Shown here: piece after piece, positions 35,546 through 43,501 of the stretch
Numbering within the stretch: position 1 is the first letter of the stretch
Layout: every line of letters starts with the position of its first letter
Assembly (NCBI RefSeq): GCF_000455825.1
Contig: NZ_ATAO01000101.1
Location: 124,001 to 188,000, forward strand
DNA length: 64,000 bases
From: Microbacterium maritypicum MF109
GTDB taxonomy: Bacteria; Actinomycetota; Actinomycetes; Actinomycetales; Microbacteriaceae
Reading direction: 5' to 3'
Notes under the pieces: model-generated
Seen by the model: only the letters and a program-made list of their open reading frames with translations
Database searches by the model: none
What the model was told of the DNA's origin: nothing
Translations under genes and position numbers: made by a program

Positions 35546-36097
35546 TCAGACCAGAACGCTCGACGTCGGCACGGGCGCGGCGAAGAGATCGAGCACGGGG
35601 CAGTGCGCGTCGACGACGGTACGCAGGTTCTCGTACTCCTCCGGGGTGTTCGGGCCGGTGATGTCGACCGCCACCCGCACGTCGTGGAATCCTGCACGCC
35701 CCGACTCGTCGAGGCCGAACAGCTTGCGCACGTCGAGGTCACCCTCCGCAGTGATCTCGATCCCGTCGATCGTGAGCCCGAGAGCCTGGGCGTAGAGCCG
35801 GTACACGACCACCTGACACGAGACGAGCGCACCCAGCGCATACTCGACCGGGCTGGCCGCCACGTCGTCACCCGCGAGCGCGCCCGGCTCGTCGACGATG
35901 AAGCGGTGCTTGCCTGCGCGGATCTCGGTCGCCACGGAGCCGATGCCGCGCCCAGTGACCCGATACGTCAGCCGGGCATTGGCGTCGTCCGCTGCGATCC
36001 GGTCGTTCCACGCCGATCCGGCGTCGGTGAGGCGCTGCGCGCGCTCGGGCGGTGTGACATCGGCGACACCGGCGAGCTGGTCCTGGAGAAGAGTCAT
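35546..36097 (-). CDS. OsmC-family protein
   Basis: 183 residues. The two OsmC/Ohr cysteines are visible in 'LGALVSCQVVVYRLYAQALG' and 'VDAHCPVLDLF', the redox pair that reduces organic hydroperoxides in characterised members. 'FIVDEPGALAGDDVAASPVEY' is the family's substrate-side segment. It should be cytosolic. Whether it acts as a peroxidase (OsmC/Ohr) or as a YhfA-like protein is open. Start is ATG 36097; earlier in-frame codons lead into basic, low-information sequence. Confidence 0.85.
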   Translation of the reverse strand: MTLLQDQLAGVADVTPPERAQRLTDAGSAWNDRIAADDANARLTYRVTGRGIGSVATEIRAGKHRFIVDEPGALAGDDVAASPVEYALGALVSCQVVVYRLYAQALGLTIDGIEITAEGDLDVRKLFGLDESGRAGFHDVRVAVDITGPNTPEEYENLRTVVDAHCPVLDLFAAPVPTSSVLV

Positions 36098-36200
36098 GGC
36101 CCGACGGTAGCGGCCATCCCGCGTGCGCTGCCGGCCATTCGTCATCCGGCTTCACACCGGGACACGCAGCGTCACGACGCCGAGAAGTTCTCCGCTCGGG

Positions 36201-36562
36201 TCAGCGTCGCAGCTGCTCGATGCGCTCGGACTCGCCCCACGCGCGGTCCGCCGTGAGAACGGGCATGTCGAGACGTTGCGCGAGTGCGAGACACAACCGA
36301 TCTCCCAGTGAGAGCCCGCTCCCGCGCTCCCATGACTCCGCGGCGGCTTCGGCGTCGCGCTGAGACACGGGTTCCACCCGCACTCGATAGCTGAGCAGCA
36401 AACCGGAAGCGACCCCCAATCGGCACCGGCTGCGCGCACCTTCTGCGCGAGCTCCGACCAGTTCGCCGCTCCGATCACCGACTCATCGAGGACTTCCTCG
36501 ACCCGATCGGCGCCCGGTTCTCCCTGCAGGAACGCGAGGAGCGCTGACGCATCGACCACCAT
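36201..36562 (-). pseudogene. vapC: VapC-type PIN-domain toxin, frameshifted
   Basis: 'MVVDASALLAFLQGEPGADRVEEVL' opens a PIN domain with the first catalytic Asp, and 'ANWSELAQKV' has the conserved Glu. After 'AAGADWG' the frame breaks; the sequence continues one frame over as 'VASGLLLSYRVRVEPVSQRD' and 'LSLGDRLCLALAQRLDMPVLTADRAWGE', with the remaining acidic residues. The break falls in a run of five G (36413-36417); six G would restore a 120-residue toxin. Its ATG overlaps the vapB stop (TGATG). PIN toxins cleave RNA, often initiator tRNA. Inactive as written, unless slippage restores it. Confidence 0.8.
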
Positions 36563-36810
36563 CACGCAGCCGCGTCCTCGGAGTTCGCTGATCGGCGTCG
36601 CTCTGCAAGAAGGGACTCGAGAGCGTCCTTCCCTTCCAGCTGCGACCTCACCAGCGCCTTGGCTTGCTCCCGGGTGACGAGAATCACGCCTCCCGCCGTC
36701 TCGATCATGAGCAGGGGAACCCCCTGCTCCCAGTGCTGACGGGCACGGAGCTCGGCAGGGACCACCAGACGCCCACGGTCGCCCATCGGTGCAACGAATG
36801 TGGTACCCAT
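36562..36810 (-). CDS. vapB: AbrB/MazE-type antitoxin (VapB)
   Basis: 82 residues. The first ~45 are a swapped-hairpin AbrB DNA-binding domain ('MGDRGRLVVPAELRARQHW', 'VPLLMIETAGGVILVTRE'), the rest a helical, charged tail that would bind the PIN toxin. The downstream toxin frame is broken, so the antitoxin may now be an orphan. It starts 35 bases after the histidine kinase stop codon, close enough for read-through from the polysaccharide operon. Confidence 0.82.
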   Translation of the reverse strand: MGTTFVAPMGDRGRLVVPAELRARQHWEQGVPLLMIETAGGVILVTREQAKALVRSQLEGKDALESLLAERRRSANSEDAAA

Positions 36811-36845
36811 GCCCCGAGAGTACCACCCCCAGCTCGATGAGGGAC

Positions 36846-38651
36846 TCAGTCGGGCCGGCTCAGGCTCATCAGCACTTCGGTACGAGGCGCAGCCGGCAGG
36901 AAGAAGCGGAACTCCGTCCCGACACCCTCCTGACTCGTCACGTCCATCGTCCCCCCATGCGCCAGCACGATGGCCCGGGTGATCGTGAGGCCGAGCCCCA
37001 CCCCCGGCACCGCGTTGCGCGTCGCGGTCGATGCACGGAAGAAGCGGGTGAAGAGCATCCCCTGCTCGTCCACCGGAATGCCCACTCCGGTGTCCGCGAT
37101 CGAGAACTCCACGCCTCCGTCGAGCGTCCGCACCCGAGCGGTGACCGTACCGCCTCGCGGCGTGAACTTGATGGCGTTCGAGAGCAGATTGTCGATGGCC
37201 TGCCCGATGCGACCAGCGTCGACGAAGACGGGGATCGCATCCGTCCCGACTTCGGCCACGAGATCGATGCCCTCGCGCTGCGCATGCGGCCCGGCCGACG
37301 TCACGGCCGATCGCACCAACTCGGCGACGTCGGTCTCCTCGCGCTCGAGCGGGAACCGCCCCGACTCGACCTGCGCCGTGAAGAGCAGATCGCCCACGAG
37401 GGTGAGCAGACGCTGCGCGTTGCGCTCGATGATGCCGACGAACTCCTGCTGGTCATCGGTGAGCGGCTGCCCCGGATCGTTCTGGAGCAGATCGAGGAAG
37501 CCGATGATCGCGCTGAGAGGCGTGCGGAGCTCGTGCGAGATCATCCCCACGAACTCATCCTTCATGCGGGCGACCTCGACGGCCCTGGTCTCGTCGGTCA
37601 GCACGAAGAGGTAGCCCTGCTGTGCGCCGGCGCCGTCCTTGTGGGGGCTGACCGTCACGCGCGCCGGAACCGTGGTGCCCCCTGCCGTGACCACCTCGAT
37701 GTCGCTGTCCACCGTCGACCCGGCATCGGCCTGCGCGAACAGCGCTTCGATCCCGGCGGCGAGCTCGGCATCCCGCGGAGGATTCCCCCGCACGACCTGC
37801 GCGTCCTGCGCGTTCTCCGCGGCGAGCATCGAGAGCACGGCGGTGGAGAAGAAGCGATCGATGCGCACGTCGCGGAGCGCCTCGTCGACCGGCAGCCCGA
37901 GAAGCCGCACCGCGCCGGGGTTCCACGCCGTCACGATGCCGCGCCGATCCGTGGCGATCACCGCCTGTGCCGTGATGGACGACCAGAGGCTCTCGAACGA
38001 GTCGAGCAGCTCACGGTACTGACGCTCCTTGTCGCGCAGCTGCACGATCATCGCGACGTTCTCCGACAGCGCCCTTGTGCGTTCGGCGACGAGCTCCTCC
38101 GCCTGCTCCACGCGCATGCGCTGCTGTCTCGAGAGCTGGTTGATGACCGCCGCCACCGCCGAGAACACGAGCGGTCCGACCACACCGCGCAGCCATTCGA
38201 CCGAGGTCTCGGGCGGGTCGGTGAAGTATGGCATGAGCAGGGCGATCGAGGTCAGCCCGCCGACCACGAACACCCAGCGGATTCCGGGCGCCGCGGCCAG
38301 CCAGACCACGGGGAGGAGCACGAGCGAGGAGAAGAGCGAGGTGGCGCCACCGGTGCCGGTGCGGAAGAGGCCGAGCCCGGCGATATCGACGATGGGGATG
38401 AGGAGGACGGCCCACCCGTCGATCGTGCCGCGCGCGGTGAGCACGGCGGCGAACGCGGTCGCCGCGAGGACCACCGCGATTCCCGCCACGGCCGGTGCGA
38501 CGTGCGTGATCGGCAGGTCGGGGACCCACCAGGTCAAGATCGCCGCGATGACGGTCGCGATGACCGTCGGTGCCTGCTTGAGCAGCGGGCTCGGGTTGTC
38601 GAAGACCTGATACCAGCGGTTCTCCGCCCGGTCGAGCGGAGTCGCCCTCAT
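36846..38651 (-). CDS. Membrane-bound sensor histidine kinase with PAS domain
   Basis: 601 residues. Five or six hydrophobic helices span about 27-170, followed by a coiled coil (~172-215), a PAS domain (~215-355, 'SSITAQAVIATDRRGIVTAWNPGA'), a HisKA dimerisation domain with the phospho-acceptor His373 in 'MISHELRTPLSAIIGF', and an HATPase with 'IDNLLSNAIKFTPRGG', 'FSIADTGVGIP' and 'VGLGLTITRAIVLAHGG'. It is the last gene of a seven-gene operon and its ATG overlaps the stand-alone receiver stop by four bases. Likely partners are that receiver and the REC/PIG-L protein. The input signal is unknown. Confidence 0.92.
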   Translation of the reverse strand: MRATPLDRAENRWYQVFDNPSPLLKQAPTVIATVIAAILTWWVPDLPITHVAPAVAGIAVVLAATAFAAVLTARGTIDGWAVLLIPIVDIAGLGLFRTGTGGATSLFSSLVLLPVVWLAAAPGIRWVFVVGGLTSIALLMPYFTDPPETSVEWLRGVVGPLVFSAVAAVINQLSRQQRMRVEQAEELVAERTRALSENVAMIVQLRDKERQYRELLDSFESLWSSITAQAVIATDRRGIVTAWNPGAVRLLGLPVDEALRDVRIDRFFSTAVLSMLAAENAQDAQVVRGNPPRDAELAAGIEALFAQADAGSTVDSDIEVVTAGGTTVPARVTVSPHKDGAGAQQGYLFVLTDETRAVEVARMKDEFVGMISHELRTPLSAIIGFLDLLQNDPGQPLTDDQQEFVGIIERNAQRLLTLVGDLLFTAQVESGRFPLEREETDVAELVRSAVTSAGPHAQREGIDLVAEVGTDAIPVFVDAGRIGQAIDNLLSNAIKFTPRGGTVTARVRTLDGGVEFSIADTGVGIPVDEQGMLFTRFFRASTATRNAVPGVGLGLTITRAIVLAHGGTMDVTSQEGVGTEFRFFLPAAPRTEVLMSLSRPD

Positions 38652-38995
38652 CGCCGCACCGTCCCCACGATGGCGTGCAGGTCGGAGCCGGTGATCGGCT
38701 TCGGCAGGGCGGCATCGGCCGGCGGATAGTCGGCGGCGTCGAGCACGGAGCTGATCACGAGGAAGCACTCGGGGAACCGCTCCTGGACCAGCCGCGCGCA
38801 CTCCTGACCCGAGATGCCGGGAAGGATGAGGTCGAGCACCGCCAGCACGGGATCGATCTCGGGGAACGCCGCGATCGCCGACTCCGCGTCGCGGGCGATG
38901 AACACGTCGAAGCCCTCACGATCGAGGTATCGACGCAGCAGGGCGGCCTGGTCGGGAGCGTCCTCGACGACGAGGGCCAGCGGCCTCCCGGTCAT
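38648..38995 (-). CDS. Stand-alone response regulator receiver domain
   Basis: 115 residues, a single receiver domain with no output domain. The acidic pocket is Glu11-Asp12 ('VVEDAPDQ'), the phospho-acceptor Asp55 in 'LAVLDLILPGISG', Ser82/83 take the Thr/Ser place and Lys99 in 'LPKPITG' completes the site. Without an output domain it may act by protein contact or as a phosphate sink or relay. Overlaps of four bases on both sides place it between the small membrane protein and the kinase. Confidence 0.9.
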   Translation of the reverse strand: MTGRPLALVVEDAPDQAALLRRYLDREGFDVFIARDAESAIAAFPEIDPVLAVLDLILPGISGQECARLVQERFPECFLVISSVLDAADYPPADAALPKPITGSDLHAIVGTVRR

Positions 38996-39135
38996 CGAAG
39001 GAACAGCTCTCGCACGACGACGATGATGACGACGACGACCAGGGCGAGCAGGGCTTGAGGGATCAGTCGCCGCTCGCGTCGGGCGTCCGCGGCGATCTCC
39101 TCGACTTCGGCATCGTGCGACGGGGTTGCGGTCAT
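38992..39135 (-). CDS. 47-residue single-pass membrane protein
   Basis: A short gene: 'MTATPSHDAEVEEIAADARR' is acidic then basic, followed by one strongly hydrophobic helix ('ALLALVVVVIIVVVRELF') and the end 'LR'. The reality of this gene rests on context: its ATG overlaps the glycosyltransferase stop by four bases (39132-39135) and its stop overlaps the next start by four bases, the same spacing as every other junction in the operon. It may be an accessory subunit of the synthase; no family is recognised. Confidence 0.72.
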   Translation of the reverse strand: MTATPSHDAEVEEIAADARRERRLIPQALLALVVVVIIVVVRELFLR

Positions 39136-40622
39136 GAGTCGACACGTCCGATCTTCTCGGTCTTGATCCAGGAGGCGTCGGCTCGACGCCATTCTTTGAT
39201 GTAGGAGTCCACGGTGATCGCACACAGCAGCGACCCGTATCCGCAGATGTACAGCAGCAGACCGGCGAAGAACCGTCCACCGGGAAGAGGCTCCACCGCG
39301 CGCGCCAGCCAGATGCCGAGCATCGAGATCGGGCCCCACAGGTAGAAGATCACGGCCCAGACGAAGCGGGATTGATCCGTCAGCCCCAGCCCGACGGCGG
39401 TCAGGAGCGATTCGAATGCCCAGGGGAAGAGGGCGATCGCCATCAGGATCAGGGCACCGAGCCCCGGGAACATGATCGCCTCGCGCCAGGAATGTCTGCC
39501 GGTCCGCGGGTCGAGCTGCACGGAGTAGAGCATCGAGAAGAGGTAGATGCAGGCCGCGGAGATCCACATGAAGCGGAAGACGAACTCGGCGATGTCGCTG
39601 TGCAGGACGAGCAGTGCGAGCATCCCCGCAGCCGCGAGCAGCATGAAGGCGGGCAGCAGCAGGATCGTGAACCAGGCCAGCCCGAAACCGAAGCTGCCCA
39701 GGTTGTGTTCGCGGCTCGGGCGGAACCAGAGCTTGCGGTAGATCGAGGTCAGCTGCACGTTGCCCCGCGCCCAGCGCAACCGCTGCTTCCACAGGCTGTC
39801 GATCGTGCGCGGCTCCTCGGCCAGCACGACCGCGTGCGGCTCGAAGACCATCCGACGTCCCTTGAGCTGACCCTCGAAGGTCGTCATGGTGTCTTCGGCG
39901 AGCGTGCCCGTCGGGATGCGTCCCCCGATGGCCTCGAGGTTCGCCCGCGAATGCAGCTGCGCGCCACCGGCGAGGCAGGCGATCGCACCGCCCACGTTCT
40001 GCACCCGGCGGGCGGAGAGCTGGCCGATCACGTACTCGATCGCGATGAACCGGGTGAGGTAGTTGCGGTCGCGGCTGCCCTCAGCGATGTACGCCGTCAC
40101 CGCGCCGACCTTCTCGTCGGCGAGGTGCCTGGTGAGCTTGCGCAGCGAGTCGCGCGCGAAGATCACGTCCGCATCCATGATGAGCACCGCTTCGGTCCAC
40201 GAGTCGGCGAGGACCACATCGAGACCGTGGTTGAGCGTGTGCGCCTTGCCCTCGCCACCCTTCTCGCGCCGCAGGTGCACGACGCGACCCGGATGGGCCT
40301 GCGCCTTCGCGCCGACGATCGCCGGGGTGTCGTCCGTGGACGCATCGTCGACGACGAAGACCCGGAGGCGTTCGGCGGGATACTCCAGCTGCAGCAGTCG
40401 TTCGATGGCCGGACCGATCACCGCGCCTTCGTTCCAGGCCGGGATGATGACGGCGACGTGCGGGTGGTACGGCGCCGCCTTGCCGTAGTGATTGCGGAAC
40501 GCGTGCAGCGGCAGCACGAGGAACTGCAGCCCGGTATTGATCACGGGCAGCGTTCCCACCAGCACGCAGAGCAGGAGGACGATGACCAGCACGGCCTCCA
40601 GCACCGAGAGATCCGTCATCAC
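39132..40622 (-). CDS. Processive family 2 glycosyltransferase (PgaC/HAS/cellulose-synthase-like)
   Basis: 496 residues. One N-terminal helix pair (~10-40), a cytoplasmic GT-A domain, then about five C-terminal helices. The processive-synthase signature is complete: 'VDDAST' (91-96), 'DAD' (150-152), 'LAEDT' with Glu243-Asp244, and QxxRW as Gln280 to Trp284 in 'KQRLRWARG'. Such enzymes polymerise UDP-sugars and push the chain through the membrane (poly-GlcNAc, hyaluronan, cellulose). The product is unknown. A PIG-L deacetylase in the same operon would suit an N-acetylated sugar. Confidence 0.9.
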   Translation of the reverse strand: MMTDLSVLEAVLVIVLLLCVLVGTLPVINTGLQFLVLPLHAFRNHYGKAAPYHPHVAVIIPAWNEGAVIGPAIERLLQLEYPAERLRVFVVDDASTDDTPAIVGAKAQAHPGRVVHLRREKGGEGKAHTLNHGLDVVLADSWTEAVLIMDADVIFARDSLRKLTRHLADEKVGAVTAYIAEGSRDRNYLTRFIAIEYVIGQLSARRVQNVGGAIACLAGGAQLHSRANLEAIGGRIPTGTLAEDTMTTFEGQLKGRRMVFEPHAVVLAEEPRTIDSLWKQRLRWARGNVQLTSIYRKLWFRPSREHNLGSFGFGLAWFTILLLPAFMLLAAAGMLALLVLHSDIAEFVFRFMWISAACIYLFSMLYSVQLDPRTGRHSWREAIMFPGLGALILMAIALFPWAFESLLTAVGLGLTDQSRFVWAVIFYLWGPISMLGIWLARAVEPLPGGRFFAGLLLYICGYGSLLCAITVDSYIKEWRRADASWIKTEKIGRVDS

Positions 40623-41332
40623 GACACCTCCATCGCGTCGAGCAACGCGATCACCCGGGAGTATCGGCCGACCTCCGAGGCGTCATGACTGTCGGTGGAG
40701 GCGACGATCTCGCCGCCGACGCGCCGCAGGGCGGTCAGTGCCGGGACGCCGGGGCACCCCCACTTCTCGTTGACCTCGACGAGGGTGTCGGTCTCGGCGG
40801 CGGCCCGGGCCCAGGCTTCCGTCCGCTCCGGGCCGAGATCGTCTTCAGACAGGCCGATCTTCGGCAGGATCGAGAAGCAGTGCGCGAGCTGGTTCCCCGG
40901 GTACCGGCGCATCGTAGCGACGAGCGCCTCGACGAGCTGATCGAGCACATCGTCGGTCGCCCAGCCGGCGGCGATCCGCTCCCGGACCGCCGAGGGCCCG
41001 AGAGGACCGGCCGCACCGGGGAACTGATGATCGGCGATGAGGATGCGGTCGATCCCGTCCGGGAGCGTCGGGATGTCCAGCGTTCCCGCGGCGTCGAGGA
41101 TCTTCGCCTCCACTCCCGTGAGCACCGCGAGACCATCCGGCACCCGGAGGGCCCGCACCGCAGCGAGGTACTCCGGCACCCAGGTGGTGCCCTGTCGCAC
41201 GTGATCGACCAGACGCAGAGTGGTGAGTCCCGCGGCCGCTGCCGCCTCGACGTTCTGGGCGAGCGTCGATACGGCATCGTCCGAGAACGTCGAGTGGACG
41301 TGGTGATCGCCGCGAAGCAGAGCGTGGCTCAC
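40619..41332 (-). CDS. PHP-domain phosphoesterase
   Basis: 237 residues of a polymerase-histidinol-phosphatase (PHP) barrel. Metal ligands are visible in order: HxH in 'GDHHVHSTFSDD', 'LVDHV', Glu in 'GVEAKI', His in 'IADHQFPG', His in 'LAHCFS' and the final DxH in 'STDSHDASEVG'. PHP enzymes hydrolyse phosphate esters; family members include histidinol phosphatase and the tyrosine phosphatases of capsule loci. In this operon it may dephosphorylate a sugar intermediate or a regulator. It overlaps both neighbours by four bases. Confidence 0.87.
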   Translation of the reverse strand: MSHALLRGDHHVHSTFSDDAVSTLAQNVEAAAAAGLTTLRLVDHVRQGTTWVPEYLAAVRALRVPDGLAVLTGVEAKILDAAGTLDIPTLPDGIDRILIADHQFPGAAGPLGPSAVRERIAAGWATDDVLDQLVEALVATMRRYPGNQLAHCFSILPKIGLSEDDLGPERTEAWARAAAETDTLVEVNEKWGCPGVPALTALRRVGGEIVASTDSHDASEVGRYSRVIALLDAMEVS

Positions 41333-42318
41333 AGCTCCTCCTGGTGCCCTGCATGGGCGGAGACCAGCACGTCTTCGATCTCGACGATCACGTCCTCCAG
41401 AAAGCGCACGGAAGCGACCTCACGGAACGGTACCTGCACCGGCAGCTCGCGCCCCAGGAACAGGTCGGCCACGAGCGACGGGATGTCGACGCCCGCGGCT
41501 ATCGTCAGCGGCAGGGCCCCGGGAAAGCGCGGATTGACCTCGAGCAGCACGGCACGACCGGTGCGATCGCGCCGCAGCTGCACGTTTGCGACGCCGACCA
41601 GTCCGATCGCACGCGCGATCGATGCCGCCGTCTCCTCGAGCTCCGGGTCGCGGACGGTGCGCCCGGCGATCGCCACGCCGGAATCGACCCGGGCACGGGT
41701 GCGGGGCACGGCCGCGACGACGTTGCCGGCGGCATCCGCGATGACGTCGACCGAGTACTCCTCCCCCGGGAGGAAGTCCTGCACGATGAGTCCCTCGTCC
41801 GTCGGCAGCGCCTCGAGAGCCGCGCGATCGGGGACGAGCCGCACGCCACGGCTTCCCGCGCCTTGACGCGGTTTGGCGAAGACCGGGAACTCCCAGTCGA
41901 CGGCCTCGGCGTCACGTCCGGCGAGAACCGTGCGCGGGGTGTGTCCGGTCGGCGCGCAGCGCTCGGCGAGCGCGAGCTTGTCGAGCGCGGTGTTCAGGGT
42001 GTCCGCCGACGGAGCGGCCAGGACAGCGGGGGCCAGCTCCTCTCGACGCTCGGCGAGCGCGATGAGCTCGACGTCGACGGTCGAGATCACCAGGTCGAGG
42101 CCGTCTTCCGCGGCCAGGCGGGCGATCGCCGGTACGAAGTCGGCGTCCCTTCCCGGCGGCACCAGACGCCGCTGCGCCGGTGGAACCAGGTAGATGCCGC
42201 TCGCCCAGCCGTCCATGTCGGCGGCGAACACGGTCAGATCGGATCGGCGCAGCAGCGACCGGATCACCGCCACTCCTGCCGGTCCCCCGGCACCGGTCAC
42301 CAGCACCCGCTTGGTCAT
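41329..42318 (-). CDS. ATP-grasp family ligase
   Basis: 329 residues, carbamoyl-phosphate-synthase-like ATP-grasp layout. The N-terminal Rossmann-like start 'RVLVTGAGGPAGVAVIRSL' is followed by the ATP-binding loop 'FAKPRQGAGSRGV' (Lys149), 'IVQDFLPGEEYSVDV' and the metal-binding 'LLEVNPRFPGALP' (Glu260, Asn262). These enzymes form an amide or similar bond through an acyl-phosphate. Here it could join an amino acid or other acid to a free amine made by the deacetylase; that is inference. Start overlaps the previous stop by one base (TGATG). Confidence 0.87.
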   Translation of the reverse strand: MTKRVLVTGAGGPAGVAVIRSLLRRSDLTVFAADMDGWASGIYLVPPAQRRLVPPGRDADFVPAIARLAAEDGLDLVISTVDVELIALAERREELAPAVLAAPSADTLNTALDKLALAERCAPTGHTPRTVLAGRDAEAVDWEFPVFAKPRQGAGSRGVRLVPDRAALEALPTDEGLIVQDFLPGEEYSVDVIADAAGNVVAAVPRTRARVDSGVAIAGRTVRDPELEETAASIARAIGLVGVANVQLRRDRTGRAVLLEVNPRFPGALPLTIAAGVDIPSLVADLFLGRELPVQVPFREVASVRFLEDVIVEIEDVLVSAHAGHQEEL

Positions 42319-43358
42319 CAGCTCTCCCGTCGCGTGAGTTCGTGGGCGCCGATGAACTCGGCGGTCTCGCGGACCACTTCGAGAGGTTCGACCGCGGTGC
42401 CTCCGCCGAACCTCGACCAGTACCGGGCCGTTGCGGTGACGAACTCGGGCGCCAGGTAGTCGCGGCTCGCGGTCTGCGATCCGAAGCGCTCCAGCAGCCG
42501 CAGCTTCTCGTCGAGGTAGTGGTCGATGCGCACGAACCTCGTGGGACGGAAGTCGATCGTGGAGGACGGGCTCTGGTAGCAGGCAACGGTGCCCACGCGC
42601 CGCGTCGCGACGATGGTGGCCTCGCTCACGGCGCGGTGATCCTGATGGCGGTCGTGACTCGAATGCGTGTAGACGATCGTCGGCTGGATCTCCTGCACGA
42701 TCTCTTCGATGATCCGCACCGTGGAGCCGCCTCCGGAGATCTCCGTGTCGACGAGGTCCTTCAGGAACAGACGGGCGCCCAACATGTCGGCCGCGGCCAG
42801 GGATTCGTTCTGACGGCTGTCGGCGTCGCCCCCTCTGGCCCCGCGGGAGAGCGTGAGGATGGTGATCTCATCGTGAGCCGCGGCGTGCGCCGAGAGCAGC
42901 CCGCCGACGCCGATCTCGACGTCGTCGGGGTGCGCACCGATCGCGAGCACCCGCTCGGGCTTGCGCGCCTCTTCACGGCGTCGCCGCCCCTCTTCGACGA
43001 GACGGGTGACCGCCTCCACGAGCTTGCCGTTGTCGAGCGGCTTGGTGAGGAACTCATCCGCCTGCGCCCGCAGAGCAGAGACGGCGTACTCCACCGAGAC
43101 GTGGGCGGTCATCACCACGACCGGAACCGAGGGAACCGTCTTCCGCAACTCGGCGAGCAGTTCGAGCCCGTTGAGTCCCGGCATCTCGATGTCGGTGACG
43201 ACGACGTCCGGACGCACTTCGGCGACGCGCTCCACAGCCGAACGGCCGTCTTCGGCGACGTCGACGATGCAGCCGGCTCGCCGCTCGAGCACGGTCTTCA
43301 CGAGCAGGGCGACGTCCGGATCGTCATCGACGACGAGAACGCGAGGGGATTCCTCCAT
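42318..43358 (-). CDS. Receiver domain / PIG-L (LmbE-like) deacetylase fusion
   Basis: 346 residues in two parts. Residues 1-~125 are a receiver domain: Asp11-Asp12, phospho-acceptor Asp56 in 'VVVTDIEMPGLNG' and Lys106 in 'FLTKPLD'. Residues ~135-346 are a PIG-L/LmbE zinc deacetylase: 'AIGAHPDDVEIGVGG' (His143, Asp145, Asp146) and 'HSSHDRHQDH' (232-241). PIG-L enzymes remove acetyl groups from GlcNAc conjugates (as in MshB and GPI synthesis). Phosphorylation by the operon's kinase may switch the activity. First gene of the operon, with AAGGAG before ATG 43358. Confidence 0.9.
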   Translation of the reverse strand: MEESPRVLVVDDDPDVALLVKTVLERRAGCIVDVAEDGRSAVERVAEVRPDVVVTDIEMPGLNGLELLAELRKTVPSVPVVVMTAHVSVEYAVSALRAQADEFLTKPLDNGKLVEAVTRLVEEGRRRREEARKPERVLAIGAHPDDVEIGVGGLLSAHAAAHDEITILTLSRGARGGDADSRQNESLAAADMLGARLFLKDLVDTEISGGGSTVRIIEEIVQEIQPTIVYTHSSHDRHQDHRAVSEATIVATRRVGTVACYQSPSSTIDFRPTRFVRIDHYLDEKLRLLERFGSQTASRDYLAPEFVTATARYWSRFGGGTAVEPLEVVRETAEFIGAHELTRRES

Positions 43359-43385
43359 GTACAGCTCTCCTTGGGGAGGTTCCCT

Positions 43386-43403
43386 GACCGATGGGGGTCG
43401 GTC
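43386..43403. promoter_or_regulatory. Palindrome upstream of the REC/PIG-L operon
   Basis: GACCGA-TGGGGG-TCGGTC, a perfect six-base inverted repeat, lies 28-45 bases upstream of the first operon start. It could be an operator or a leader hairpin. I could not find a convincing -10/-35 pair in 43359-43501. Confidence 0.35.
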
Positions 43404-43501
43404 ACGCGATCTCGATGCCCTTCAACACCGGGTCCGCAGGGAAAGTCGAGCGGGGTATGTCGATTCTGGCATACGGCACCGTCCTGGCGACGGCGCCTCT
43501 C

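Noticed and set aside
36810..36846. vapBC as eighth and ninth genes of the polysaccharide operon
   Set aside because: The gap is 35 bases, unlike the 1-4 base overlaps inside the operon, and toxin-antitoxin pairs move freely; read-through is possible but no functional link is shown.
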